Source: Psychromonas ingrahamii 37
Lineage (GTDB): Bacteria; Pseudomonadota; Gammaproteobacteria; Enterobacterales; Psychromonadaceae
DNA length: 64,000 nucleotides
NCBI RefSeq assembly: GCF_000015285.1
Contig: NC_008709.1
Coordinates: 3,844,001 to 3,908,000, forward strand
Direction: 5' to 3'
Positions 52,004-62,269 of this stretch are shown piece after piece. The translations under genes were made by a program, and so were the position numbers. The notes below the pieces were generated by a model. The model was not told the DNA's origin, did no database searches, and worked only from the letters and a program-made list of their open reading frames with translations. Every line of letters begins with the position of its first letter. Position 1 is the first letter of the stretch.

Positions 52004-52551
52004 CAGGTCTTCACTTTATGCTGATTCATTTTCCCATCGGTTTATGGTCACTAGCGACCTTAATGATCATCGTTGGTGCGTTGTTTTCCGGGCGTTTGGC
52101 CGAACTCAGCCGCGCCGCACTGCTGCCTGTACTGATATTAAGCTTACTGGGCGCACTGGCGAGTATCGGCACCGGCATCAATATTTGGCCGATTGAGGGC
52201 AGTATGACGAGTTCCTTGACCCGTAACCATATACTGATGGCGTTGTGGTCATTCGGACTCTTCACTATGCTCACCGTGCTGGTCTGGCAGGGCGGTAAGT
52301 CAGCTTTCGACGGCACTCGGCGCTGGGCACTGCTGATTCTGGCACTCACTGGCGGGTTGTTGTTTGGGACCACCGGTACACTTGGCGGTTATCTAGTAGG
52401 CGCCCCCACGCAGTTCTCGCTGTTGCTGAATGCCCTTGGCTGGAACCTGCACTACACTTTCTATAGTCCAAACTGGGTGTTGGCGGTGATGGTTATTATT
52501 GGCTTTCTATGCGCTATCCTCGGTTATCGCCTGCAGAAAAGCCGCGTTTGA
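52000..52551 (+). CDS. small membrane protein (DUF2231-like), partner of the heme protein
   Basis: A 183-residue inner-membrane protein with five hydrophobic segments. The start MTGLHFMLIHFPIGLW has the HFxxIHFPIGLW pattern of DUF2231-type proteins, with histidines that could hold heme. A later WNLHYTFYSPNW adds another membrane-edge histidine. The start overlaps the preceding stop (ATGA), and both genes share the GC-rich composition, so they were probably acquired together. A quinol-linked electron-transfer role is inferred only. A terminator follows by 28 bp. Confidence 0.75.
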   Translation: MTGLHFMLIHFPIGLWSLATLMIIVGALFSGRLAELSRAALLPVLILSLLGALASIGTGINIWPIEGSMTSSLTRNHILMALWSFGLFTMLTVLVWQGGKSAFDGTRRWALLILALTGGLLFGTTGTLGGYLVGAPTQFSLLLNALGWNLHYTFYSPNWVLAVMVIIGFLCAILGYRLQKSRV

Positions 52552-52579
52552 ATATTCGACTGAGTATGTGATATCGATC

Positions 52580-52608
52580 ATCCCCGACCGAAAGGAAGGG
52601 GATTTTTT
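52580..52608 (+). terminator. rho-independent terminator of the heme-protein operon
   Basis: Arms ATCCCC and GGGGAT with a 12-nt loop, followed by TTTTT. Short but GC-rich stem. Confidence 0.75.
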
Positions 52609-53805
52609 GTTTTCAGTAAGCCACCATTCTCTGTCTATCGCAATAAAAATCAGCCCGATCTTAGTCACCCGTAAGCGGGCAGCTTTATCCTCTGCATTAA
52701 ATAACAAGCCTTCTTTTATCGCCTTAGGCTCAACTCGATCAGCTTTTTTCCTACTGAGTGAACTGCTATTATAAATAAAAACCGTTCAAGCTTTCAATGG
52801 CATTATTAGATCTGAATCTATGTACATTCGGGCCCTATTGTCATCAGCGCTTACAAATTAGCAGAATGAGTTAAGTTAATCTGTTCAGAATCGGCCTTTG
52901 CCACAGGTTGCTGAAAAGTTAAGTTGATTTTTGGGATTGCGGATAGCAAAAAAACTGCCACTAGAAACGGCTGCTTATTTAGCGGTAGATCTTACGCCTG
53001 ATTTTTTTCCTGCAAATTAACCTTTATTAAGCTTACGTTAAATAAAATCCAATATAATACTTTTATTTCTAATTATTGTTTCAAGTTTTTTCTCTGCAGC
53101 AGAGCCGATTTTAGAGTATTGAAAAATGCTACGGTAAAGAGGAAACCGCCTGGCAGGTCTTTGAGCGGGTCACAAAACCATAAATGATACTCGAACGAAC
53201 TTATCAGTGAACCAATAGGATCATTCCTATATCGTTCTACAGAACTATCAGGTACACAGTATCAGCCTTAATCCCCATATATAATATGCTGAAAGAGCGC
53301 TATCACTATTAATAAAGGGCTTACTGCAGAGCCGTTGCTATTTACCCGCAGCAGCACAACTGTCTTTTTCTATTTAGACTAAAAACGCGAGCTGCAACGT
53401 TTGATCAACTTCATACTTGGTACATAAAAAATACATAAATAACAATAAGATAAAAGTCACCAATGTTTCACAGCAACACCAATAAAAAAATAACAATACC
53501 CAGAAATAAAAATATTCTGTCTGTTATGCAAAACAGCAAGCAAATAAAAACATTACCCCGGTCTAAAAATCAGCAGCGCAGTAGTGCATTTATCGAGCAA
53601 TCCTGTAACGATCGGGTCACAGCGAATTTAAAGCGTGTTTACATAAAAAACACAGCCTTCTAATTAGAACATTAACGTGCTCGAACGCTCATTTTTAAGC
53701 CTTATATGTTTCATAAATGTTAAAATAACGTACATTTGCGCAATATAGAATGCATTAACCTTAAATAAAGATCATATCCAAAGGCAATATACACTGCAGG
53801 GGGTA
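52609..53805. other. 1.2-kb stretch without a supportable gene
   Basis: At 52640-52770 the minus strand reads RKKADRVEPKAIKEGLLFNA, vaguely like the C-terminal end of IS4-type transposases (RVEPRAVKRRPK), but this is too short to name. The frame 53463-53663 is lysine-rich with no ribosome-binding site. The end of the stretch leads into the broken glpF gene. No tRNA or other RNA was recognised. Confidence 0.4.
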
Positions 53806-54628
53806 ATGCATCGCGAGCTTATAGGCACGGGCCTGCTGATATTTTTTGTTGTCGGTTGTATTGCCACGCTAGTGTTAACAGGGGTAAGTTTTGGCCAATG
53901 GAAAATCAGTATCATGTTGGATATGAGCGGTGCCATATGCTGTACTGCCGGTATTTTTGGTGCGCATATAAATCCTGCAGCGACCATCACGCTGGCTGCT
54001 TTTCTTGGTTTTGAAAAAGAAAAGTCTTACCTTTATATAGCTGCGCAACTGGCAGCCACATTTTGTAGTGCAGCTTTAATTTATGCTTTCAGCAATCTGT
54101 TTACTGACGATGAAATAGCTCACGGCTTTTTACACAATAGTGAGGCGGCATTATCAACTGCCGGTATTTTCTCAACCTACCCGCTCCCGTCATTCTTTAT
54201 TCTTGGCACATTTTCAATCAAATTTTTCATTACTGCTGTAATTATATTCGCTATTTTAGCGCTCAATAATCAAAGCAACGGTGCACCGCAGGGTGTAATG
54301 CCCTCTTTTAATCGGTCTTGTAGTTGCAGTTATCGGCCCTTCTTTAGACCCGCGAACGGGTTTTGTGATAAATCTGGCGAGTGATTTGGATCCTAAGTTA
54401 TTTACTTACTTCACCAGCCGGGCTTATTCGAAAATGATTGCACAATATTTAGCAAACGTCGGTCACAGCAGCACAATTCCAAACCAATGTAACGATCAAG
54501 AAGCTGAAGCAAGTAAAAGGCCTGATAAAGATAAAAGCATAGTCAGTAGAGGTTTAATTAACGAATCAGTAGTCAGACAAATTACAATTAACCAATTTAT
54601 AGACAAAGGACAATATTATGACAGATAA
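53806..54628 (+). pseudogene. glpF: glycerol facilitator GlpF (aquaporin family), broken
   Basis: The first 165 codons are aquaglyceroporin: MHRELIGTGLLIFFVVGCIA, the first NPA motif GAHINPAATITLAAFLGFEK, and helices 3-4. Near 54300 the frame slips by one base. The correct continuation LIGLVVAVIGPSLDPRTGFV, INLASDLDPKLFTYF lies in the next frame. Here the second NPA-R signature reads NLASD instead of NPARD, and helix 6 is missing before the polar tail CNDQEAEASKRPDKDK. The residual frame runs 11 bp into glpK. With a frameshift, a damaged pore motif and a deletion it cannot form a channel. Its place before glpK is the usual glpFK order. Confidence 0.85.
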
Positions 54629-56141
54629 AAAATACATTGTTGCATTGGACCAAGGTACCACCAGTTCTCGCGCTGTTATTCTTGACCACGATGCAAATAT
54701 CGTCAGTGTTTCTCAACGTGAATTCAAACAAATCTATCCACAGGCCGGTTGGGTTGAGCATGATCCGATGGAACTTTATGCAACACAAAGTGCGGTATTA
54801 ACTGAAATATTAGCGAAAGAAAGCATTCGCAGTGATCAAATAGCTGCCATCGGTATTACTAATCAGCGTGAAACAACCATTGTCTGGAATAGAGAGACAG
54901 GCATACCTGTCTATAATGCGATTGTGTGGCAGTGCCGTCGTACGGCTTCTATCTGTGATGCACTAAAAGAACAGCCTGGTTTAGAAGACTATATCCGTGA
55001 AAACACCGGTCTGGTGCTTGACCCCTACTTCTCCGGTACCAAAATTAAATGGATATTAGATAATGTTGAAGGCGCCCGCGAAGATGCTGAAGCAGGTAAG
55101 TTAATGTTTGGTACCGTTGATACCTGGTTAGTTTGGAAAATGACCCAGAGGCACGTACACGTCACTGACTATACCAATGCTTCGCGCACTATGCTGTTTA
55201 ATATTAATACCTTAAAATGGGATGAAAAACTCCTGAAAATATTAGGTATTCCGCTCTCTATGATGGCTGAGGTAAAGAGCTCATCGGAAGTTTACGGTCA
55301 GACCAACATTGGTGGCGTTGGCGGTACACGTATTCCTATTGCGGGTATTGCCGGTGATCAACAGGCGGCGTTATATGGTCATATGTGTGTCGAGAAAGGT
55401 CAGGCTAAAAATACCTATGGCACGGGCTGCTTCTTATTAATGAATACCGGTAAAGAGAAAGTAACCTCGAGCAACGGTCTGTTAACAACCTTGGCCTGCG
55501 GCCCGAAAGGCGAAGCCTCATATGCATTGGAAGGTGCGGTGTTTATGGGTGGCGCTTCTATTCAGTGGCTGCGGGACGAAATGAAATTACTCGCCGATGC
55601 CAAAGATTCTGAATACTTTGCAACTAAAGTTGATTCTTCAAACGGTGTTTACGTGGTGCCGGCATTTACAGGCTTAGGCGCGCCTTATTGGGACCCCTAT
55701 GCACGAGGCACTATCGTCGGTTTAACACGCGGCGTAAATTCAAACCATATTATTCGCGCAACATTAGAAAGTATTGCCTACCAAACGCGTGATGTGCTCG
55801 ATGCAATGCAGGCCGATTCTGGTATTAAGCTGTCTGCGTTGCGTGTTGATGGTGGCGCCGTAGCGAATAACTTTTTAATGCAGTTCCAGTCCGATGTATT
55901 AGATACTACGGTTCAGCGCCCCGCTGTCTCCGAAGTAACAGCACTGGGAGCCGCTTATCTCGCCGGTCTTGCTGTCGGTTACTGGGAGAGCTTGGAAGAG
56001 CTTGCAGGTAAAGCCGTCATTGAACAGACATTCGAACCTCATGCGGATCCGGTTAAACGCAAGCAACGTTACCGTGGTTGGAAACGCGCAGTAAAATGCA
56101 CGCAGGCATGGGCCGAAATGCATGACGAAGATTTTGAATAA
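54618..56141 (+). CDS. glpK: glycerol kinase
   Basis: 507 residues, the normal length. It phosphorylates glycerol to sn-glycerol 3-phosphate with ATP. The FGGY-kinase motifs are [13 protein letters not shown] (about 9-21), [19 protein letters not shown], the glycerol-binding EHDPMELY and [13 protein letters not shown], and C-terminal [20 protein letters not shown], then [17 protein letters not shown] lies 7 nt before the ATG. It is preceded by the broken facilitator gene and followed by a strong terminator. It probably works on glycerol delivered by the ABC system at 57.4-63.4 kb. The allosteric sites known in E. coli were not examined. Confidence 0.97.
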   Translation: MTDKKYIVALDQGTTSSRAVILDHDANIVSVSQREFKQIYPQAGWVEHDPMELYATQSAVLTEILAKESIRSDQIAAIGITNQRETTIVWNRETGIPVYNAIVWQCRRTASICDALKEQPGLEDYIRENTGLVLDPYFSGTKIKWILDNVEGAREDAEAGKLMFGTVDTWLVWKMTQRHVHVTDYTNASRTMLFNINTLKWDEKLLKILGIPLSMMAEVKSSSEVYGQTNIGGVGGTRIPIAGIAGDQQAALYGHMCVEKGQAKNTYGTGCFLLMNTGKEKVTSSNGLLTTLACGPKGEASYALEGAVFMGGASIQWLRDEMKLLADAKDSEYFATKVDSSNGVYVVPAFTGLGAPYWDPYARGTIVGLTRGVNSNHIIRATLESIAYQTRDVLDAMQADSGIKLSALRVDGGAVANNFLMQFQSDVLDTTVQRPAVSEVTALGAAYLAGLAVGYWESLEELAGKAVIEQTFEPHADPVKRKQRYRGWKRAVKCTQAWAEMHDEDFE

Positions 56142-56201
56142 CTGCATTAGACTTTATATCAGTAGAAAATATCACTAACTAATATAGCCAGTATTAACCT
56201 C

Positions 56202-56230
56202 AAAAAGAGTGTCTTAGGACACTCTTTTTT
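56202..56230 (+). terminator. rho-independent terminator of glpK
   Basis: AAAAAGAGTGTC, loop TTAG, GACACTCTTTTTT. Perfect stem with a T-run, 60 bp after the stop. Confidence 0.92.
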
Positions 56231-56784
56231 GTATCTTCAATCTGCCTCAAAATCACTATCAGCAAGTCGATAGCCCGCCATATTGATGGCATTAAGATTT
56301 AATCAGATTGCCCATAATATCGAGTGTTCATCTGTAAAAGCAGGCTTTAATCTCCTCTTTGTTTCAATTCAAAACAAATAAGTATTTTATCACTCAGCAA
56401 CATTGTTATGTCATTAAACTGACAGAATTAAGTACACAGAACCAGAAGCGGTGTTTATTCAAGCAAATGACAGAAAATCATCACCCTCCTGCAGAAAAAT
56501 GGAGATGTCAGTATCTATGACTGTGTTTAGCACTTTAAAGTAAGTCCTCAGACTATTGGTTAAGATTTAAATGAACTGGCCAATACAAATAAAATACCCG
56601 CCATCATGGTTGCACAACTACCCCACTCCCTTTGGCAGAGTGTGTTTACCTCTTCTACCTGATGCCTAAAGTTATTCCATCCTCGACCAACTTGATTAAC
56701 TCACTAATATGTACATAATCTTTAAATAAAAAAATTGGCTAAATTATCGAATTTAATTGCCTGATTTATGCAATACATTGGCGA

Positions 56785-57134
56785 TGGAACAGCGCACCCT
56801 ACCTATAACATAATCCATTAATTAATTTGTTATGTCGATTCAATCTCTTGAACAGAGTATTTATACCAAACGCATTAATAAAGTTAATCAGATTTACTAT
56901 TCAAATTCATTCTGACAGCTTGGTGAGCGTAAATTTTGCCTTAAAAGCAAGTAATCATAATTAATGCTCTTGGTATTATATGATCGGTAGGGTGCATTCT
57001 ATGCACCGCAAGCAGCCACAATCGGTGCTGAAGCGCACCCTACGAGCTGAACTGTCGTTCAATCCACTCCCCGACATCACATGCTTATACCAAACGTATT
57101 AATAAAATAATCATAAACTTAATTCTTTTAGTAT
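56785..57134. repeat. cluster of dispersed repeats between glpK and the glycerol ABC operon
   Basis: 56785-56865 repeats the block at 30371-30470 (CGCACCCTACCTATAACATA, then CTTGAACAGAGTATTTA). 56863-56976 is a 114-bp ATACCAAACGCATTAAT element with near-perfect inverted ends (ATTAATGCTCTTGGTAT). 56985-57047 has GTAGGGTGC...GCACCCTAC. 57087-57134 is a 48-bp ATACCAAACGTATTAAT element. The flanking DNA (56231-56784, 57135-57274) shows no gene. Confidence 0.6.
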
Positions 57135-57274
57135 AACTCGCGGGTGAGCATATAAAATTCGGCCCTAATGCGAGAGTAAATTTAGAGAATATCTACAATT
57201 TATCTGCTGTTCACCAGTCAAGCAGCCCAGGGAATAGCTGCATTATTAAATCAACAGCCAATCCCTTGGAAAAT

Positions 57275-57315
57275 AAATTCAAATGGACATTCAGCCTGAA
57301 AGTCCATTTGAATTT
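57275..57315. repeat. 14-bp inverted repeat near the end of the glycerol ABC operon
   Basis: AAATTCAAATGGAC and GTCCATTTGAATTT with a 13-nt loop. It lies just beyond the terminator of glpV on the minus strand and may be a second, backup terminator. Confidence 0.5.
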
Positions 57316-57330
57316 AAAAATAACAGCTTA

Positions 57331-57360
57331 AAAATAAAAAACCGGCACAAAGGCCGGTTT
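57331..57360 (-). terminator. terminator of the glycerol ABC operon
   Basis: Stem AAACCGGC/GCCGGTTT with a 6-nt loop. On the minus strand the stem is followed by a T-rich run (complement of AAAATAAAAA). It is 24 bp past the stop of the binding-protein gene. Confidence 0.88.
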
Positions 57361-57383
57361 AGTTATGATCATATCTTAGTTAA

Positions 57384-59105
57384 TTAACCAGCGATCAGAT
57401 CTTTGTAAGCGATCGTTTTACCTTGTGGTTTTTCATTAGGTAACTTAGCTTTAGGTGCACCAGGCTGGCTTAACCAATACTGAGGATCTTTCTCAGGATT
57501 AAGTTTAGGACCACATTCACCTTGAGCGTTAGCACGTTCTAAACGCTCCATCACTTTATCTTGAGCTGCGGCTAAACCATCCATAGCTTGTTGTGCTGTT
57601 TTTTCACCACTAGCGGCTTCAGAAACATACTGCCACCATAATTGCGCAAGCTTAGGATAATCAGGCACATTTGTACCCGTTGGAGTCCATTGCTCACGTG
57701 CATCACTGCGGTAAAATTCAACTAGGCCACCTAGCTTAGGTGCCAAGTCGGTCATTTCCTGTGAATTCAGATCGGATTCACGAATAGGTGTTAAGCCAAC
57801 AATTGTCTTTTTCAGAGAAACTGATTTAGACACGACAAATTGCGCATATAACCACGCAGCCTTACGACGGTCAACTGGTGTAGATTTTAAGAAAGTCCAC
57901 GCGCCTGTATCCTGATAACCTACCTTCATACCCTCTTCCCAGTAGGGTCCGAGTGGTGATGGAGCCATACGCCATTTTGGCGTACCATCTTCATTTACTA
58001 CGGGTCCAGGTTTAGTCATATCAGCAGTAAAGGCAGTATACCAGAATATTTGCTGCGCAATTGCTCCTTGAGCGGGTACCGGTCCTGCTTCACCAAAGGT
58101 CATGCCAGGTGCTTCAGGTGGGGCATACTTGTCAAGCCATTCTACGTATTTAGCTGTTGCATACACAGCAGCAGGTCCATTAGTTGCGCCGCCACGTGAC
58201 ACACTTGAACCAACAGGATTACAACCTTCTACACGAATTCCCCATTCATCAACGGGTAAACCATTAGGAAGACCTTTGTCGCCTGCCCCTGCCATGGATA
58301 ACCACGAATCCGTAAAACGCCATCCTAAAGAAGGATCTTTTTTACCGTAATCCATGTGTCCATAAACACGTTCACCGTCAATTTCTTTCACTTTTACAGT
58401 AAAGAATTCTGCAATATCTTCATAGGCTGACCAGTTTACCGGCACCCCTAATTCATAACCGTATTCGGCTTTGAATCTCTTTTTAAGATCTTCATCTGCA
58501 AACCAATCTGCACGGAACCAATATAAGTTTGCAAATTGTTGATCAGGTAGTTGATAGACTTTTCCATCTGGGCCAGTCGTAAAATCCAAACCAATAAAAT
58601 CTTGTAGATCTAAGTCTGGGTTGGTAACCGCTTTACCTTCACCAGCAATAAAATCACTGATTGGCACAACTTTACCGTAACGGAAATGGGTACCGATTAA
58701 GTCCGAGTCATTGACATACGCATCATAAATATTGATCCCTGATTGCATTTGAGTTTGTAATTTTTCAACCACATCACCCTCTTGAATCAAATCATGATTT
58801 ACTTTAATGCCAGTGATCTCAAAAAAGGCTTTGGCTAAGGTTTTAGACTCGTATTCGTGAGTTGTAAGCGTCTCTGAAGCAACATTGATTTCCATACCAC
58901 GATAAGGCTTTGCCGCTTCAGTGAACCAGCTCATTTCATTCATTTGCTGCTTTTCAGTGAGCGTTGATGGGGTAAATTCACTGCCAACCCAGTTTTGGGC
59001 AGCATCACTAAACTTATCTGCCATTACCATACTGCTACATCCAGCGATCAACAAAGCAACGCTTAAACGACCAAGCTTAAATACTGATTTTTTGTTGTCT
59101 AACAT
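57384..59105 (-). CDS. glpV: glycerol ABC transporter, substrate-binding protein (GlpV-like)
   Basis: A 573-residue periplasmic family-1-type binding protein: signal peptide LSVALLIAGCSSMVMA-DK, then mature KFSDAAQNWVGSEFTPSTLT, the domain GVPVNWSAYEDIAEFFTVKV and the long C-terminal tail ECGPKLNPEKDPQYWLSQPG. Length and tail match the binding protein of the Rhizobium glpSTPQUV glycerol importer (established for that family). The GC inside the signal (IAGCSS) could also be read as a lipobox. Last gene of the operon, 104 bp after glpU and followed by a terminator. Confidence 0.9.
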   Translation of the reverse strand: MLDNKKSVFKLGRLSVALLIAGCSSMVMADKFSDAAQNWVGSEFTPSTLTEKQQMNEMSWFTEAAKPYRGMEINVASETLTTHEYESKTLAKAFFEITGIKVNHDLIQEGDVVEKLQTQMQSGINIYDAYVNDSDLIGTHFRYGKVVPISDFIAGEGKAVTNPDLDLQDFIGLDFTTGPDGKVYQLPDQQFANLYWFRADWFADEDLKKRFKAEYGYELGVPVNWSAYEDIAEFFTVKVKEIDGERVYGHMDYGKKDPSLGWRFTDSWLSMAGAGDKGLPNGLPVDEWGIRVEGCNPVGSSVSRGGATNGPAAVYATAKYVEWLDKYAPPEAPGMTFGEAGPVPAQGAIAQQIFWYTAFTADMTKPGPVVNEDGTPKWRMAPSPLGPYWEEGMKVGYQDTGAWTFLKSTPVDRRKAAWLYAQFVVSKSVSLKKTIVGLTPIRESDLNSQEMTDLAPKLGGLVEFYRSDAREQWTPTGTNVPDYPKLAQLWWQYVSEAASGEKTAQQAMDGLAAAQDKVMERLERANAQGECGPKLNPEKDPQYWLSQPGAPKAKLPNEKPQGKTIAYKDLIAG

Positions 59106-59209
59106 TATGTTCTTCCTTTTATTATTAAAAGTGCATAGTTTTTACTGTAGGCACCCAATAGTGCCAGCACACATCCTTAAGTCAGGACCTCGATACTCTC
59201 TCTGTCATT

Positions 59210-59482
59210 TCACCCCCATTTCATTACAATAAACAGCCAAATTATGGCTACAATTAACGGAACCGATAACGGCAACATTGTTAATCCTATGAACCCTAAA
59301 TGAATAAATGCAGCACTCAATAAGCTGATAAAAATTCTATCACCCCGGGTAGTTATAATCGGTAAAAAGCCTTTAGTTGGCACGGTAGGACTTAATATTT
59401 CCCAACAAACCATGGTTAATATAATAGAGCCAATACCCACAAAAAACAGCGCCGAAGGCGTAGTCCAAGCCATCCATTCCAT
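59210..59482 (-). CDS. glpU: small membrane protein of the glycerol ABC operon (GlpU-like, DUF2160)
   Basis: A 90-residue protein with two or three hydrophobic helices (ALFFVGIGSIILTMVCWEI, IHLGFIGLTMLPLSVPLIVA). The central segment is PTVPTKGFLPIITTRGDRIF. It lies between the second permease and the binding protein, exactly where glpU stands in rhizobial glycerol operons. Role unknown even in the characterised system; it may stabilise the transporter or limit leakage. It starts 9 bp after glpQ. Confidence 0.85.
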   Translation of the reverse strand: MEWMAWTTPSALFFVGIGSIILTMVCWEILSPTVPTKGFLPIITTRGDRIFISLLSAAFIHLGFIGLTMLPLSVPLIVAIIWLFIVMKWG

Positions 59483-59491
59483 ATTTTTCTC

Positions 59492-60292
59492 CTATACACG
59501 GCCAAGAGCAAAGCCCTTCGCCACGTGATTTCTAACAAACCAAATAACCACTACGCCAGGTAGAATAGTCAGTACACCCGCCGCTGCTAAGACTCCCCAG
59601 TCAATACCCGATGCACTGACCGTACGGGTCATTACCGCTGCAATAGGTTTAGCGTCAACTGATGTCAATGTTCTTGCTAACAATAATTCCACCCAACTGA
59701 ACATAAAGATAAAGAAGGCTGTTACACCGATTCCGGAGCGAATTAAGGGAAGAAATATCTTCACAAAAAACTTAGGAAAAGTGTAACCGTCGATATAGGC
59801 AGTTTCGTCAATCTCACGCGGCACACCGGACATAAAACCTTCCAGAATCCAGACCGCTAAGGGCACATTAAACAAACAGTGCGCGAGGGCGACACCGATG
59901 TGAGTATCAAACAATCCCACCGATGAATATAGCTGGAAAAACGGCAGCAAAAATACCGCAGGTGGTGACATTCTGTTGGTCAATAACCAGAAAAACAGAT
60001 GCTTGTCGCCCATAAAGTTATAACGTGAAAAGGCATAGGCCGCAGGTAATGCCACCGTTAACGTAATAATCATATTCAGTGCTACATAATAGATAGAGTT
60101 AAGGTAACCCGTATACCATGTAGGATCGGTAAAGATAGTCATGTAGTTGTCAAAGGTGAAAGTATCAGGCCAAAAACTTAAGCCACCTAATATCTCTGAA
60201 TTATCCTTAAACGACATCATTAACAGCCAGTAGATAGGCAATAGCAAGAATATAATATATACGCTAAGCCCCAGTGTTTTCTTCTTATTCAT
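59492..60292 (-). CDS. glpQ: glycerol ABC transporter permease GlpQ-like (MalG type)
   Basis: A 266-residue inner-membrane permease of the carbohydrate-uptake CUT1 type. It begins with LGLSVYIIFLLLPIYWLLMM. The EAA-type cytoplasmic loop is EIDETAYIDGYTFPKFFVKI, then FLPL, and it ends WFVRNHVAKGFALGRV, the common C-terminus of MalG-like subunits. It pairs with the product of 60313-61173. Gene spacing to both neighbours is short (9 and 20 bp). Confidence 0.92.
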   Translation of the reverse strand: MNKKKTLGLSVYIIFLLLPIYWLLMMSFKDNSEILGGLSFWPDTFTFDNYMTIFTDPTWYTGYLNSIYYVALNMIITLTVALPAAYAFSRYNFMGDKHLFFWLLTNRMSPPAVFLLPFFQLYSSVGLFDTHIGVALAHCLFNVPLAVWILEGFMSGVPREIDETAYIDGYTFPKFFVKIFLPLIRSGIGVTAFFIFMFSWVELLLARTLTSVDAKPIAAVMTRTVSASGIDWGVLAAAGVLTILPGVVVIWFVRNHVAKGFALGRV

Positions 60293-60312
60293 AAGTACAT
60301 CCTTTGCGTTAA

Positions 60313-61173
60313 TTATTTACTATCGCCATGGGTCATTGCGGTATAGAACAGCCAGCTGACTAATAGAATGATCAAGAAATAAATGATCGAGAATGCACCG
60401 GCAGGTCCAATATCAAATTGCCCAACCGCCATCTTAGTTAATGCCTGACTTAAGAAAGTAGTTGAGTTACCCGGTCCGCCACCTGTTAATACGAAGGGTT
60501 CGGTATAAATCATAAAACTGTCCATAAAACGCAGCAGTATCCCAATCAGCAAAACACTTTTCAGTTTAGGTAATTGAATGTATCTAAATACCGCCCAGTT
60601 TGAGGCACGGTCAATGCTTGCAGCCTGGTAATAGGCATCAGGAATAGCACGCAAACCTGAATAACATAATAAAGCTATCAGCGATGTCCAGTGCCAGACA
60701 TCCATCAGAAGTACTGTAAACCAGGCATCCATTGGATTTGCGGCATAGTTATAATCCATGCCTAACGCATTAAGCCCCCAGCCAAACAATCCGATATCGG
60801 CACGCCCGAAGATTTGCCAAATTGTTCCCACTACATTAAGTGGCACTAAGAGCGGCAGTGCTAATACCAGCAAGGTCACAACTGACCATTTACCAGCTTT
60901 GGGCATCATCAATGCGACCGCTATCCCTAATGGAACTTCAATCAGCAAAACGCTTCCCGAGAACACAAACTGGCGGACTAATGAGTCCTGAAGACGCGAA
61001 TCATTCAGTATTTCGCGGTACCATTCGACACCGACAAAATAACGGGTAGCCCCAAAAATATCTTGAATGGAATAATTTACAACTGTCATTAAAGGCACAA
61101 TGGCACTGAACGCCACCAATATAAATACTGGTAGAACTAAGAACCATGCTTTGTTGGATTTAGTTTTCTTCAT
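60313..61173 (-). CDS. glpP: glycerol ABC transporter permease GlpP-like (MalF type)
   Basis: A 286-residue permease starting MKKTKSNKAWFLVLPVFILV. The start at 61173 is chosen because it overlaps the end of glpT and gives the usual short basic N-terminus; an upstream in-frame codon at 61194 is less likely. Six hydrophobic helices are present, with the EAA loop AIPDAYYQAASIDRASNWAV, then FRYIQLP, and FVLTGGGPGNSTTFLSQ before the last helices. It forms the membrane channel with GlpQ. Confidence 0.92.
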   Translation of the reverse strand: MKKTKSNKAWFLVLPVFILVAFSAIVPLMTVVNYSIQDIFGATRYFVGVEWYREILNDSRLQDSLVRQFVFSGSVLLIEVPLGIAVALMMPKAGKWSVVTLLVLALPLLVPLNVVGTIWQIFGRADIGLFGWGLNALGMDYNYAANPMDAWFTVLLMDVWHWTSLIALLCYSGLRAIPDAYYQAASIDRASNWAVFRYIQLPKLKSVLLIGILLRFMDSFMIYTEPFVLTGGGPGNSTTFLSQALTKMAVGQFDIGPAGAFSIIYFLIILLVSWLFYTAMTHGDSK

Positions 61174-62269
61174 TATGATCATCCTTGGCGACAAGAAATT
61201 CGTCGATATAAAGCATTAACCACTGCTCAGGGAAACTGATAAAAGCGTGTTCTTTAGGGACTTTCTGATCCTCCTGCAGACGGGCTTTAATCAAATGCTC
61301 ACCCAATCTCAGGCTGACAATTTTGTAGGTACCCAAGTCTTCAACAAACTCGACTTCAGCCCGGTAAGCACTATCATCGGCATCATCCCACACATGTACA
61401 AATTCAGGTCGAATACCCACCTTCAGGTTATTTGAATCGATCATCTGCAGAGCCTGTTTCTCTAAATCGTTGAGTGGAAATATTTTGTCACCCAAACATA
61501 CACCCTGCTCACAGCGTTTTACTTCCAAAAAGTTCATTCCTGGGCTGCCAATAAAATAACCGACAAAAGTATGATTAGGCTGCTCGAACAGTTCGCGCGG
61601 TGTACCGAACTGTACCACCTGGCCTTGGTACATCAGGGCGATTTTGTCTGCAAAAGTAGAGGCTTCAAGCTGATCATGAGTCACATAGACCATAGTGGTC
61701 TTAAACTTCTGGTGAATCTGTTTCAACTTACGGCGCAGTTTCCATTTTAACTGCGGGTCGATAACCGTCAGCGGCTCATCAAACAAAATAGCCGATACAT
61801 CATCACGTACCAAACCGCGCCCCATGGACACTTTCTGTTTTTCATCGGCGGTAAGATTGGCGGCTTTTTTCTTCAGTACATCGGTCAGCTCAAGTATTTC
61901 GGCAATCTCGCTTACTTTGGATTGAATTTTGGCATCGCCCGCGCCCATATTACGTAACGGGAAGGCCAAGTTATCAAACACCGACATAGTGTCGTAGACC
62001 ACCGGGAACTGGAATACTTGAGCAATGTTTCGGTCTTGCGGTAGAATGTCATTAACTTTCACACCATTAAATAACACTTCACCATCGGAAGGTTTCAATA
62101 AACCGGAAATGATATTAAGCAGGGTAGATTTACCACAGCCAGACGGCCCTAATAGCGCAAAAGCACCTCCGTCATGCCACACATGATCCATCTCTCGGAT
62201 TGCGTATTCTGGTTTTTCCGCATTTCTATTGTAACTATGCGCTAATGATTTTAAGTGAATTTCAGCCAT
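61160..62269 (-). CDS. glpT: glycerol ABC transporter ATPase GlpT-like (degenerate signature)
   Basis: A 369-residue CUT1-type ATPase with a C-terminal TOBE regulatory domain. The start is the ATG at 62269 (MAEIHLKSLAHSYNR), with GAGGAT upstream. Walker A GPSGCGKST (41-49), Q-loop FQFPVVY, Walker B AILFDEPLTVID and the switch His198 (YVTHDQLEA) are intact. The ABC signature LSGGQ is replaced by LTADEKQ (139-145). It overlaps both neighbours. The other ATPase of this operon has the reverse defect, so the two should act as an obligate pair. Confidence 0.92.
   Translation of the reverse strand: MAEIHLKSLAHSYNRNAEKPEYAIREMDHVWHDGGAFALLGPSGCGKSTLLNIISGLLKPSDGEVLFNGVKVNDILPQDRNIAQVFQFPVVYDTMSVFDNLAFPLRNMGAGDAKIQSKVSEIAEILELTDVLKKKAANLTADEKQKVSMGRGLVRDDVSAILFDEPLTVIDPQLKWKLRRKLKQIHQKFKTTMVYVTHDQLEASTFADKIALMYQGQVVQFGTPRELFEQPNHTFVGYFIGSPGMNFLEVKRCEQGVCLGDKIFPLNDLEKQALQMIDSNNLKVGIRPEFVHVWDDADDSAYRAEVEFVEDLGTYKIVSLRLGEHLIKARLQEDQKVPKEHAFISFPEQWLMLYIDEFLVAKDDHNEEN

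Noticed and set aside
52507-52774. Possible IS4-type transposase tail (RVEPKAIK)
   Set aside because: Only about ten residues resemble the family and the surrounding frame is not conserved, so it is too weak to annotate.
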